Source of the DNA: Paenibacillus sp. Root444D2
GTDB lineage: Bacteria; Bacillota; Bacilli; Paenibacillales; NBRC-103111
Assembly (NCBI RefSeq): GCF_001426375.1
Contig: NZ_LMEO01000020.1
Span: 224 to 64,223, forward strand
DNA: 64,000 nt
Direction of reading: 5' to 3'
A model generated the notes under the pieces. That model was not told the DNA's origin and did no database searches. It was given only the letters and a program-made list of their open reading frames with translations. Within the stretch, counting starts at the first letter, position 1, and each line of letters opens with the position of its first letter. A program made the translations under genes and the position numbers. Positions 1 through 8,550 of this stretch are shown piece after piece.

Positions 1-104
1 CAAATGGATAAAGTCCAGATGTAATAATATGTTATTTTTTGTGGATAACCTTTGATCGCAATTAAACTATTCTACGATGTTAGGTTTGATGCATGCTTAG
101 TGTG

Positions 105-723
105 TTTTACATCGTTGCGAGTGAACGCATCCTGCGTTCCTGTGCTGTAACGATGTTTTACATCGTTGCGAGTGAACGCATCCTGCGTTCCTGCGCTGTA
201 ACGATGTTTTACATCGTTGCGAGTGAACGCAGTCCTGTGTTCCTGTGCTGTAACGATGTTTTACATCGTTACGAGTGAACGCATCCTGCGTTCCTGTGCT
301 ATAACGATGTTTTACATCGTTGCGAGTGAACGCATCCTGTGTTCCTATGCAGTAACGATGTTTTACATCGTTGCGAGTGAACGCACCCTGCGTTCCAGTG
401 CTGTAACGATGTTTTACATCGTTGCGAGTGAACGCACCCTGCGTTCCTGTGCTGTAACGATGTTTTACATCGTTGCGAGTGAACGCAGTCCTGTGTTCCT
501 GTGCTGTAACGATGTTTTACATCGTTGCGAGTGAACGCAGTCCTGTGTTCCAATGCTGTAACGATGTTTTACATCGTTGCGAGTGAACGCACCCTGCGTT
601 CCTGTGCTGTAACGATGTTTTACATCGTTGCGAGTGAACGCATTCTGTGTTCCTGCGCTGTAACGATGTTTTACATCGTTGCGAGGGAGCGCACCCTGTG
701 TTCCTATGCTGTAACGATTCCTT
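105..723 (+). repeat. Array of twelve 51-52 bp double-hairpin repeats
   Basis: Twelve head-to-tail units start at about 109, 160, 211, 263, 314, 365, 416, 467, 519, 571, 622 and 673. Each unit holds two inverted repeats. One is AACGATGT-TTT-ACATCGTT (8 bp stem, present wherever two units join). The other is GAACGCA-TCC-TGCGTTC (7 bp stem, 3-4 nt loop). A 6 bp and a 9 bp linker complete the unit. Units at 211, 467 and 519 carry one extra loop base. Half of the units carry C to T in the second stem and the last also A to G; both leave G-U pairs if the + strand is transcribed. The last unit decays into unique sequence after 713. There are no unique spacers, so it is not CRISPR. Because 51 is a multiple of three, the array leaves open frames with a 17-residue period that I do not regard as genes. 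Confidence 0.95.
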
Positions 724-735
724 TTCATCATTTTG

Positions 736-1416
736 TCACAAGTCGCAGAACTCTGCTGTAATGGAATGTGATAAATGATAGATGTGTATTCTTTGCTTGC
801 CGCGTCCGCCTGGGATGAGTATTCCCCTTGAGAGTAAGCTGTGGAGCAGGCTGCGCGCTTTTTGCTGTTCAACATTTAGCGCTGAACATATGTCATTCGG
901 TTTTACTTTTCTATTGCTGAGAAGCGCCATACGAATAATTTCTTTATCTTCGAAGGAGCAACTGCTGTACTGACCAGAGTGACTGGTTCCAAACCATTTT
1001 CCCATGAATTGATGGATCATTTGCTCGCACATTCTCGGTTTGTCTTTTACATCATCGAAGGAGAAGCGAAGCAATTTCCAGCCATCTAGCAGCAAATGAT
1101 TTTGCCGGATCCATTGATCGGAAAACTGAGAGCGCGTAATATTCTGCAAGTGTGGACCGTATCCGTCGATTTCGATTGCCAACTTGACGTGCTCGCGAAT
1201 GAACGCAAAGTCGATAAATCGTGTACCGTCGCGGAAGTCTTGGATTTCATACTCAGGCACCAGATTGTCAAAGTTTGAGAAGGCGGTCCACCATACGTGC
1301 TCCAAAAATAACTTTTCCGCATGACCGAGTCCTTCTGTCAAACGCCTCCGCGCTTCACCTTTTCGCGACTTTACATGGTGTCTTATAAATTCCGAATAAG
1401 CAAGTTCAACCTTCAA
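736..1416 (-). CDS. DUF559/Vsr-like endonuclease-fold protein
   Basis: A 226-residue protein, read right to left. Residues ~30-130 carry the DUF559 pattern of the PD-(D/E)XK/Vsr-like nuclease fold: the strand FIDFAF supplies an Asp, AIEIDG supplies the E-x-D pair, and the final WKLLRFSFDDV strand is typical. A C-terminal region (~155-220) looks like a winged helix (a DKEIIRMALLSNRKV helix followed by a recognition-like helix), perhaps for DNA binding. The start is TTG at 1416-1414, with GGAGG eight bases upstream. The family is annotated as DNA endonuclease-like; its substrate is not known to me. It stands alone on the minus strand, its stop codon lies about 13 bp from the hairpin array, and it diverges from the sugar locus. 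A terminator-like hairpin sits in its leader. I am fairly sure of the fold and unsure of the role. Confidence 0.8.
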   Translation of the reverse strand: MKVELAYSEFIRHHVKSRKGEARRRLTEGLGHAEKLFLEHVWWTAFSNFDNLVPEYEIQDFRDGTRFIDFAFIREHVKLAIEIDGYGPHLQNITRSQFSDQWIRQNHLLLDGWKLLRFSFDDVKDKPRMCEQMIHQFMGKWFGTSHSGQYSSCSFEDKEIIRMALLSNRKVKPNDICSALNVEQQKARSLLHSLLSRGILIPGGRGKQRIHIYHLSHSITAEFCDL

Positions 1417-1434
1417 ACACCATACCTCCTTAGG

Positions 1435-1484
1435 AAAAAATAAAGCCGCTCCCCAGTCAGGATAACCTGAAACCGGGCAGCGGC
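1435..1484 (-). terminator. Terminator-like branched hairpin ahead of the DUF559 gene
   Basis: Read on the minus strand, an outer stem GCCGCT...AGCGGC, extended by three G-C pairs across a mismatch, encloses an inner stem TCAGG-TTAT-CCTGA. It is followed directly by TTTATTTTTT. The ribosome site of the DUF559 gene begins a few bases further on. It can be the terminator of an unseen upstream transcript or an attenuator in the leader. The sequence does not decide between them. Confidence 0.6.
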
Positions 1485-1755
1485 GTGTGCTTCACAACCG
1501 TATGTCTATTAAAAAATTATAGCACAAAGCTTAAAGATAATGCTACTTGAAACTTTTGATATTTTTGGAATAGGTAAGACAAGGCCATTGTAATCGGCAA
1601 CCTAGCTCGCATGGAGTAACAGAATGGAATCTTGAAAGAAAAGATGCAGTACAGTAGCAGCCATCCAAAAATTCCCATCAAATAACCCCTGAAGATAGAA
1701 TCCATAGGCACATATTACACCATCAAAACTATCCAATCATTGTGGTCGAATGATC

Positions 1756-1805
1756 CCTAAAAAAAGCATGAACAGCCTATAAATGTTTTTTCGTAGTGAT
1801 GTAAT
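1756..1805 (+). promoter_or_regulatory. Regulon promoter P1 (paired CCTAWW half-sites)
   Basis: Half-sites CCTAAA (1756-1761) and CCTATA (1776-1781) are 20 bp apart. A possible -10, TGTAAT, starts 24 bp after the second half-site, the spacing seen at the other copies. It precedes the first gene of the 1.8-27.5 kb series. The predicted leader is very short (about 15 nt), so this copy is less certain than P2, P3 and P6. The remainder of the 1417-1827 gap shows only the hairpin above and no convincing gene. Confidence 0.5.
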
Positions 1806-1827
1806 GTAGTAATTAAGAGGTGATACC

Positions 1828-2919
1828 ATGGAATTTATTAGACCAGAGGATTATTTGCCGAGAAAGCAAAATATACCGGACTTGAAGAAATACGGAATCG
1901 GCTTGATCGGCTGCGGGAGCATCGCGAATACGGCGCATTTACCCGCCTATCGTAAGTATGGATTGCATATTGCGGCTGTCTGCGACGTCAACGAGGAAGC
2001 GGCTCGCGCTACAGCGGAAAAATTTGATATTCCCTATTGGACGACCAATGTTAATGAACTATTGCAAAATGATGAAGTTGGGATTATCGATTTAGCGATC
2101 CATCCTGAACCGAGAATGGAAGTGCTGAAACTGATCGGCAAGGCGCCTCGGCCTGTTTTATGCCAAAAACCGTTAGCGTTGGATTTGGAGCATGCTCAGG
2201 TGCTTAATCAAGAGGCGAATCGGCTGGGTATCGTGCTTGGCGTGAACCAACAGGCTCGCTGGGCCCCGGCTCATAGAGCGCTGAAGATGGTTCTTGAGCA
2301 GGATCTCATCGGCGAGGTATACAGCATTCACCATGATATGCGTTCCTTTCAAGACCAAGCTGGCTGGTGGTGGACGAAAATGAACAATTTCAATATTGTC
2401 GATCACGGGGTCCACTATGTGGATTTGTGCCGATATTTTAACCCTAATCCCGAAGAAGAGTGGTCCCGGGTACACTGCACGACAGCTCAGTTGAAGCGGC
2501 AAAACGCGGTTGACCCGCTGATCTATTCGGCAAACGTTGAGTTTGGTCCGAAAGGCGGACGAAACCCGCTCATGGCTTCGCTTCATTTTAACAATATTGC
2601 AAAAGCAAGCCGTTCCCATAGCAACACATGGTGGATTGACGGGACAGAAGGAAGCCTCTGGTGTACGCAGGATACGCTCTATATGGCGCTCAACAAACAC
2701 AAAAACGTCGTGCATGAGATCAAACTGAAAGGAACTTGGTTCCCTGACGCTTTCGCAGGATCTATGATCTCATTCATGACTGCCATGGAGGAAGGCGAGC
2801 GCCCGCCGGTTACTCCGGAAGATAACTTGCAGACTATCGCTATGACGACTGCAATGGTCATTTCCAGTCAAGAAGGATGTGTAGTTGAAAGAACGGACGT
2901 GTTGAAAGGAAGCGATTAG
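1828..2919 (+). CDS. Gfo/Idh/MocA family NAD(P)-dependent oxidoreductase
   Basis: A 363-residue cytoplasmic protein. The N-terminal Rossmann fold shows the dinucleotide motif GLIGCGSIA (~25-33) and an acidic strand end (VCDVNEE, ~51-57). The family's EKP motif is present as QKP (~113-115). The C-terminal alpha/beta domain has the DHGVHYVDL stretch (~192-200), where the family carries its catalytic His and Asp. Members oxidise or reduce sugars, sugar acids or inositols using NAD(P). The substrate here is unknown; the pectin context suggests a sugar or uronate derivative. The ATG follows AGAGGTGATACC. It is the first gene of the long series and lies two bases from the next gene. Confidence 0.9.
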   Translation: MEFIRPEDYLPRKQNIPDLKKYGIGLIGCGSIANTAHLPAYRKYGLHIAAVCDVNEEAARATAEKFDIPYWTTNVNELLQNDEVGIIDLAIHPEPRMEVLKLIGKAPRPVLCQKPLALDLEHAQVLNQEANRLGIVLGVNQQARWAPAHRALKMVLEQDLIGEVYSIHHDMRSFQDQAGWWWTKMNNFNIVDHGVHYVDLCRYFNPNPEEEWSRVHCTTAQLKRQNAVDPLIYSANVEFGPKGGRNPLMASLHFNNIAKASRSHSNTWWIDGTEGSLWCTQDTLYMALNKHKNVVHEIKLKGTWFPDAFAGSMISFMTAMEEGERPPVTPEDNLQTIAMTTAMVISSQEGCVVERTDVLKGSD

Positions 2920-2921
2920 TC

Positions 2922-3770
2922 ATGAACAGACTCGGTTTCATGAGTTACATATATCTAGGCTGGAGCGCGGAAGCAATCGCCGAAGACGCAAGCAAACACG
3001 GGTTGACTTATGTGCAGATCGACCCGAAGCAAGCTATGCACGTGATGGACGATGAGCCTTTTTCACTGACACGTGCTGAAAAAATCCGTACCATCTTCGA
3101 AAACAAGGGGATTTCCGTCGTAGGTTTATCGGGTTACACCAATTTGCTGAATCCTAACCTTCAGAAGCGTGAAGACAAGTTGAAACAGCTCGAGAAGATG
3201 ATCGACCTATGTTCGGCTTACGATACACGGTATATCGCGACGGAAACGGGAAGCCTTCACCCTACTAACGCTTGGCGTGATTTTGAAGGAAACCGGACGC
3301 CTGAAGCATGGGATGAGCTGCTGAAAATCATTGACCGTTTGCGGAACCGGGCAGTTAAAAACGATGCCATGTTGTTGATCGAAGGATTTGCGCTTAATGT
3401 GCTAGCGACTCCGGAACATGGTGTCCGTTTGATGGAACAGCTTGGAACCGAAGGGCTGGCTCTCATTATGGATCCATTCAATTATTTGACGCAAGAAGAT
3501 TTGAGCCGCCAGGAAGAGGCTATGGCAAACATTTTCGACAGCATTGCTCCACATTCTCCGATTGCGCATGCCAAAGACGCACTATACCGTGATGGAGTAT
3601 TTACAACGCCTAGGGTAGGGGCGGGACAAGCGAATTGGAGCGTGTATGCAGCGCTGCTCGCCAGTCAATTACCGGATGTCCCGTTGATTCTGGAGCATGC
3701 AAAGCCGGAAGAAGTAGCGGAATGTTTGGATTTGATCCGAAAATCCTTTGAAAGCGCAGTTAGGACGTGA
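2922..3770 (+). CDS. Sugar phosphate isomerase/epimerase-like TIM-barrel protein
   Basis: A 282-residue protein of the xylose-isomerase-like TIM-barrel superfamily. The expected metal ligands can be read in order: Glu in LLIEGF (~150), Asp in LIMDPFN (~180), His in IAHAKD (~210) and Glu in LILEHAKPEE (~260). Such proteins isomerise or epimerise keto-sugars and often sit beside Gfo/Idh/MocA oxidoreductases, as here, where the pair may carry out oxidation and epimerisation of a released sugar. The start ATG at 2922 lies two bases after the previous stop, with AAAGGA upstream, so translation is probably coupled. The substrate cannot be told from the sequence. Confidence 0.85.
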   Translation: MNRLGFMSYIYLGWSAEAIAEDASKHGLTYVQIDPKQAMHVMDDEPFSLTRAEKIRTIFENKGISVVGLSGYTNLLNPNLQKREDKLKQLEKMIDLCSAYDTRYIATETGSLHPTNAWRDFEGNRTPEAWDELLKIIDRLRNRAVKNDAMLLIEGFALNVLATPEHGVRLMEQLGTEGLALIMDPFNYLTQEDLSRQEEAMANIFDSIAPHSPIAHAKDALYRDGVFTTPRVGAGQANWSVYAALLASQLPDVPLILEHAKPEEVAECLDLIRKSFESAVRT

Positions 3771-3773
3771 AGA

Positions 3774-5429
3774 ATGTCTATGACGCATAAACCGAAATTG
3801 GGGATACAGGGTCCTGTTGTTGCATATCAGGATCCGTGGGCTGGGGAAGCTTCAGAGCTTATTATGCGGACGGGAACGGGAAGTATTTGTCCGTCTCAAG
3901 ACCCAAAGCCTGAGCCTGTTGAATTTCTACACGCCTTGCGCGAATTGAAAGCGGACTTTTATGTTCATCATGTGATTCCAGAAATGAAAGGGCATTCAGA
4001 GCTCTTGGCAGATATCGCGGAAGCGGGATTAGACATTTGTCTCGGCAACGAATATGGAAACATTAATGGGCCCTGGACGGAAGGAACGAACCGGTACGAC
4101 GTGCCCGATGAGACGATTATGCAAGCAGCGCGCTCAGGTCGGTGCATTGGACTGCTGTACGATGAACCGGAGCATCTGCAAATAAACGCAGGACAGTATC
4201 GGCATGATGGTTGGTTTCCGCATTGGGGCAGCACCGATGATATGAATTTGGAAGAGTCGCGCGACAAGGTTGAGCGGTCGGTTATGTCCCATGTCCAGCA
4301 TGTACATAGCGTCTTGGAGCAATTTGGATCACCCCGCAGTTCCATGCCTTTGATTGCGGAGCATGTGTTTCCTACCATGTTCCACACATTTGCCAGAGCG
4401 GGAATGGACATCTGCCCCAAGATTATGAAGGAATCGTTTCAATCCTTGCAGCTATCCACCGCATTGGGAGCGGCCAAACAATATGACAGAGCGCTATGGA
4501 TTTGCGCCGATTTGTGGGGGCCGGATACGGGAGAGTGGTTCACCCGCTTTCAAGGATTTCCCGGTCACTCTCCGCAGGAATTTGAATCTGCTTTGAAAAT
4601 GGGCTACTTGATGGGACCATCTCATTTGTTCGTGGAAAATATCGATGTTTTGATGAAACACCGTCAAACTGGATTTGAAACAACCGAATTTGGTGAAGTA
4701 TGGAAAGAGTTTGTCCGTAAATTTATCCCTGAACATCCGTTGACCTGGCACCATTCACAGGCGAATCCGGATATCGCAATCATTCATTCGGATGACGGTA
4801 ATTACGGTCAAAATGAAAGATTGTTCGGCAATAGGACACTCGCTAATTTTGGCGGTTCCCAAAGTGTGTTTCACATCTGGCATTTGCTCAGCCGAGGAAC
4901 GATACCAGCTCATGGCAGCTGCATGCATATCCCAGGCTACGACTTTCCAAGACACGAATTGAAAAGAGATGTAGCATACGAACAATTCCCGTTAGAACAA
5001 GGGTATGTTTCAAGCGACGGAAGAAGAGTGCATCCGTTATTTTTTCCGGTTAGAAATGTCCTTGCATTTGACGATAAAGTCAGCGTAGATCAATTGGGAC
5101 GACCGAAATTGGTTATGGTTGGAGGCTCCTCGCTTTCCGCCGAAACACTGTTTGCTGTCATCAAAAGGGCGGAAGATGGGGGAGTCGTCGTGATCGCAGA
5201 ATGGCTGCTGCCTCCTAATTGTCCGGAAAAGCTAAGGAACAGTGGAAAAATGGGCTTCGGAAGGTGGATCGTCACGAACGATTTTTTGGATGAACGAGTG
5301 AAAGAAATCGTCGAACCCTTTTTGGGGGAGGAACGCTGCTGGATGCAGCGCTTTGGCACTACAGAAGTGAGGATGTACCCAAAGGATAGGGACGGGTATA
5401 CACTCGATTTTGAAATCGCAGCTGTATGA
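3774..5429 (+). CDS. Unrecognised enzyme-like protein, TIM-barrel plus Rossmann-like tail
   Basis: A 551-residue protein with no signal peptide; I do not recognise a named family. Residues ~1-330 alternate strands and helices with several acidic strand ends (LLYDEPEH ~125, LIAEHVFP ~192, ICADLWGPD ~243), as in a TIM-barrel hydrolase. Residues ~340-551 start with DIAIIHSDDGNYG and continue with KLVMVGGSS and GGVVVIAEW, resembling the Rossmann-like domain that follows the barrel in GH42 enzymes. A glycoside hydrolase-like role is inference. It begins three bases after the previous stop; the upstream ribosome site is weak, which suggests coupling. The start could be ATG 3774 or ATG 3780. Confidence 0.7.
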   Translation: MSMTHKPKLGIQGPVVAYQDPWAGEASELIMRTGTGSICPSQDPKPEPVEFLHALRELKADFYVHHVIPEMKGHSELLADIAEAGLDICLGNEYGNINGPWTEGTNRYDVPDETIMQAARSGRCIGLLYDEPEHLQINAGQYRHDGWFPHWGSTDDMNLEESRDKVERSVMSHVQHVHSVLEQFGSPRSSMPLIAEHVFPTMFHTFARAGMDICPKIMKESFQSLQLSTALGAAKQYDRALWICADLWGPDTGEWFTRFQGFPGHSPQEFESALKMGYLMGPSHLFVENIDVLMKHRQTGFETTEFGEVWKEFVRKFIPEHPLTWHHSQANPDIAIIHSDDGNYGQNERLFGNRTLANFGGSQSVFHIWHLLSRGTIPAHGSCMHIPGYDFPRHELKRDVAYEQFPLEQGYVSSDGRRVHPLFFPVRNVLAFDDKVSVDQLGRPKLVMVGGSSLSAETLFAVIKRAEDGGVVVIAEWLLPPNCPEKLRNSGKMGFGRWIVTNDFLDERVKEIVEPFLGEERCWMQRFGTTEVRMYPKDRDGYTLDFEIAAV

Positions 5430-5472
5430 AACGAATCCAAGCGTTAAGGTTTCGGAATAGGGGGAGATAAGT

Positions 5473-8400
5473 TTGGAGCAAAACAAACATCAGGATCCGT
5501 TTGCGGAGATTGCCTTTCGCGAACATCCCGGAAATAAAGACGAATTGCGGGAGATTCCTCCCGTGGCTTATGAAAAAAAATATTTCACTCCGGGATCGGA
5601 AAAAGCGACGAACGTATCTCATCACACCTACGAGGAACAAATCGCAATTTTCCATGAAGAGTTGAAGCTGCTGCGTGAGAAGTATCGCCCATTTATGAGA
5701 AATTTGGCTCCCTCCTCCACCATGCGCCGCAACCGACAAGCATGTAAGGAGTTTCAATTTCGCTATCAAACGTCTGAGGACGCCAACTTTACGAATGTGC
5801 TGGAAGGAGCAGGGGATTGGGAATCGGTAATGGTTCCTGATTTCCGCGGACCGACGGGAGAAAACGGCAAATGGACGGGGTTTTACCGCAGTGAATTTCC
5901 GCATGCTCCGGCTCCCGAAGGAAAGAGAGTCTACCTCGTATTTAAAGGGGTTGACTATAAAGCGACCGTATATCTCAATCGCAAGTGTATTGGCAGCCAT
6001 GAAGGGTTCTTTGCTCCTTTTGAATTTGACGTGACTGATTTGCTGCAGGACCTCAATACACTGGTCGTTGAAGTGGTTAACGATTATCCGATGATGGGGG
6101 TAGGAGGCACGAAGCTGGACGGGGATAAAATGTATGCTGCTACAGGCCCGGGATGGGACGATTCAAATAGCGGCTGGAGCCACTGTCCGCCAGGTGCCGG
6201 CATATACAATTCTGTCTATTTGGAAGATCGGTCGACGTTGTTTATTCAGGACATTTTTGTTCGTCCGAATATCGATGACGGCTTCGTGGAAGTATGGATT
6301 GATTTGATGAATACGACGAATATGCTGAAGGAAAACTTCGAATTGATGCTTGAAATCCTGCCGAAAAACTTCACCGGTCAAGGAATCCGGCCCATTTCAT
6401 TTCAAGTGGCATACGCCGGTCCAGGTCTCAATTACTATCGCTACAAGGTGGATTTACTGTCATTCCGGATGTGGGAGCCGGAAACTCCTTTCTTGTATAT
6501 AGCTCGCGCTCAAGTAAAGAACAGTACGGAATGTATGGATATTCAAGACCGCACCTTTGGCATGCGGAAATTTCATATGGACGAAAAGGACACCCCCAAA
6601 GGAACACTGTATCTTAATAACCAACTGATTATGTTAAGAGGCGCCAATGAAATGGGGCACTTGCAGCAATGTGTCATGAACAACGATTACGAGCAGTTAA
6701 TTGACGATATTCTGATCGCGAAACTTGCCCATTTGAACTTTTACCGCATCACACAGCGTCCTGTTCAGGAAGAAATATATGACTATTTCGATATGCTCGG
6801 CATGATGCATCAATGCGATCTCCCAACGTTCGGATTTATCCGCCGCAACCAATTTGTCGAGGGAGTCCGGCAAGCGGCTGAGATGGAGAGACTGATCCGC
6901 AGTCACCCATCTTCGATTATGGTATCGCTGATTAATGAACCTTCACGTACGGAAAAGAGGCGAAAAGGCCACCGTCACTTGCACCGGAACGAATTGGAAG
7001 CCTTTTTCGTTGCCGCCAGACAGGCGATTTTCATTGAAAATCCTGATCGTGTAGTCAAAAACGCGGATGGGGATTACAATCCTCCTACCCATGAAGGACT
7101 GCCCGATTTTCATTGTTATAACATGTGGTATACGAACAATACGATCTCAGTAGGTAAAATGTACAAAGGTTTTCTTCCCTCGATTAGGGCGGGTTGGAAG
7201 GCGGGGTGCGGCGAGTATGGCACGGAAGGTTTGGATAATGTCCAGTTGATGATGAATCGTTATCCGAAAGAATGGCTTCCATCCTCTGAGAATGAGCATT
7301 GGCTGCCAAACAAAATTAATGGAGCCCAAACCTACGGTCTGCATCGAGATTGGTACGCGGAGCAGCATACGATTCGAGAGTGGGTCGAGGCGAGTCAGAA
7401 GCATCAATGTTTGGGGACGAAGCTGATGACAGACGCATGGCGCAGAAGGGCCGATTTGGTGGTTTCCACCGCCATTCACCTGCTGATTGACGCATGGCCT
7501 GCCGGCTGGATGAAAGCTCTCGTTGGCGTCGACCGAATTCCGAAACCGGCGTACTTCACGTATAAGGAAAGCCTGGAACCGGTACGCATCCATCTAAGGT
7601 GCGACAGGTGGAAGGTATATGAAGGAGAAACGCTGGAAATAGAAGCGTGGCTATTGAACGATACAGCGAAGGATTATGACCGGTGCCGTGTCGTCGTTAC
7701 GCTTCGGGATGATAATCGGGATTACGGCAATTATGAAATGACAGGCCCTGTGCCTAAGGCGATGTCCAGATATGCAGGTACGATCAGTTTTTCGGTTCCA
7801 TCGATATCAGATAGACAGAACTTGTACATGGATGCTTGCTTGCTGGATGAAAACGGAAAATTGATAAATAAGGAAAGATTTTCTTTCGAGGCATTTGCAA
7901 AAATGAGACATCCGAAACCGCATAAGATCGCTTTTCTAGATGCGGAATCGGAGCTGCTATGCTCCTTGCTACACATAGAAGGCAAATCTTATAACGGAGA
8001 TACGCATAAAGAGGGCTCGCTTGTCGTTTCTTCGAAAGAAGTATTTGATCGCCATCGGACATCCATCCTCGAGAAGGTCCAAAGTGGAGCCACAGCCGTT
8101 TTGATTCTACGTGGTCCAGGCAGTGACTCTTGGGATATCGAAAATACGACGGTCAGAACGGTCAAATTACGTGGGATGTACACCTTAGCCGTTCAGACCG
8201 ATGACCAGCACTTGCAGTGGATGAAAGCGGACGATTTCTCCTATTTTTATCATTTGACGAACGACAGGATAGATGGGATAACCAATTGTTACCTGCAAGG
8301 AGAAGGGATCGAACCGATTGTGTTCGCCTACGACACTCAGGTCGAACCGTGTGGTAAACAAAAGCTTCCTGTAGTGGGAAAGAAAACGCTCGGAAAAGGC

Positions 8401-8550
8401 CAAATCTTCTTCGTATGCTTACCGTTGTCGGGGAGAGTGGGATTTAACCCAACGCTAGATAGATTCTTGATTTCCTTATTGAACGAGAGAGGAGGGGACG
8501 ATAATTGTACGCCATTGTTAGCCGAGACAAGCAAAAGCGGGCAGAAATAG
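5473..8550 (+). CDS. Glycoside hydrolase family 2-type enzyme
   Basis: A 1025-residue cytoplasmic enzyme. After about 100 unusual N-terminal residues comes a GH2 sugar-binding domain (~110-240), an immunoglobulin-like domain (~250-370) and the TIM-barrel catalytic domain (~375-700), then further beta-rich domains. The catalytic pair is visible: Asn488-Glu489 in SLINEPS as acid/base and Glu581 in CGEYGTEG as probable nucleophile. GH2 covers beta-galactosidase, beta-glucuronidase, beta-mannosidase and others. The active-site surroundings are not LacZ-like, so the substrate is open. The start is TTG 5473 with GGGGAG upstream. The final stretch (~880-1015) has a Rossmann-like look and might be a separate domain. 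Confidence 0.85.
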   Translation: MEQNKHQDPFAEIAFREHPGNKDELREIPPVAYEKKYFTPGSEKATNVSHHTYEEQIAIFHEELKLLREKYRPFMRNLAPSSTMRRNRQACKEFQFRYQTSEDANFTNVLEGAGDWESVMVPDFRGPTGENGKWTGFYRSEFPHAPAPEGKRVYLVFKGVDYKATVYLNRKCIGSHEGFFAPFEFDVTDLLQDLNTLVVEVVNDYPMMGVGGTKLDGDKMYAATGPGWDDSNSGWSHCPPGAGIYNSVYLEDRSTLFIQDIFVRPNIDDGFVEVWIDLMNTTNMLKENFELMLEILPKNFTGQGIRPISFQVAYAGPGLNYYRYKVDLLSFRMWEPETPFLYIARAQVKNSTECMDIQDRTFGMRKFHMDEKDTPKGTLYLNNQLIMLRGANEMGHLQQCVMNNDYEQLIDDILIAKLAHLNFYRITQRPVQEEIYDYFDMLGMMHQCDLPTFGFIRRNQFVEGVRQAAEMERLIRSHPSSIMVSLINEPSRTEKRRKGHRHLHRNELEAFFVAARQAIFIENPDRVVKNADGDYNPPTHEGLPDFHCYNMWYTNNTISVGKMYKGFLPSIRAGWKAGCGEYGTEGLDNVQLMMNRYPKEWLPSSENEHWLPNKINGAQTYGLHRDWYAEQHTIREWVEASQKHQCLGTKLMTDAWRRRADLVVSTAIHLLIDAWPAGWMKALVGVDRIPKPAYFTYKESLEPVRIHLRCDRWKVYEGETLEIEAWLLNDTAKDYDRCRVVVTLRDDNRDYGNYEMTGPVPKAMSRYAGTISFSVPSISDRQNLYMDACLLDENGKLINKERFSFEAFAKMRHPKPHKIAFLDAESELLCSLLHIEGKSYNGDTHKEGSLVVSSKEVFDRHRTSILEKVQSGATAVLILRGPGSDSWDIENTTVRTVKLRGMYTLAVQTDDQHLQWMKADDFSYFYHLTNDRIDGITNCYLQGEGIEPIVFAYDTQVEPCGKQKLPVVGKKTLGKGQIFFVCLPLSGRVGFNPTLDRFLISLLNERGGDDNCTPLLAETSKSGQK

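Noticed and set aside
40..48. Perfect DnaA box TGTGGATAA
   Set aside because: A single 9-mer with no cluster, no AT-rich unwinding region and no dnaA/dnaN nearby; may be chance.
105..723. CRISPR array
   Set aside because: The units are contiguous and nearly identical; there are no unique spacers and no cas genes.
93..875. Open frames on both strands over the repeat array with a 17-residue repeated motif
   Set aside because: The unit length of 51 bp keeps several frames open by chance. No good ribosome sites, frame changes at the 52 bp units, and the pattern is explained by DNA hairpins.
1517..1711. 64-codon hydrophobic frame on the minus strand upstream of the DUF559 gene
   Set aside because: No ribosome site and no recognisable protein pattern; most likely not a gene.
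2173..2715. Long frame (180 codons) on the minus strand inside the first oxidoreductase gene
   Set aside because: Antisense shadow of a clear + strand coding gene; same reasoning for 30853-31494, 10749-11300 and 27770-28306.
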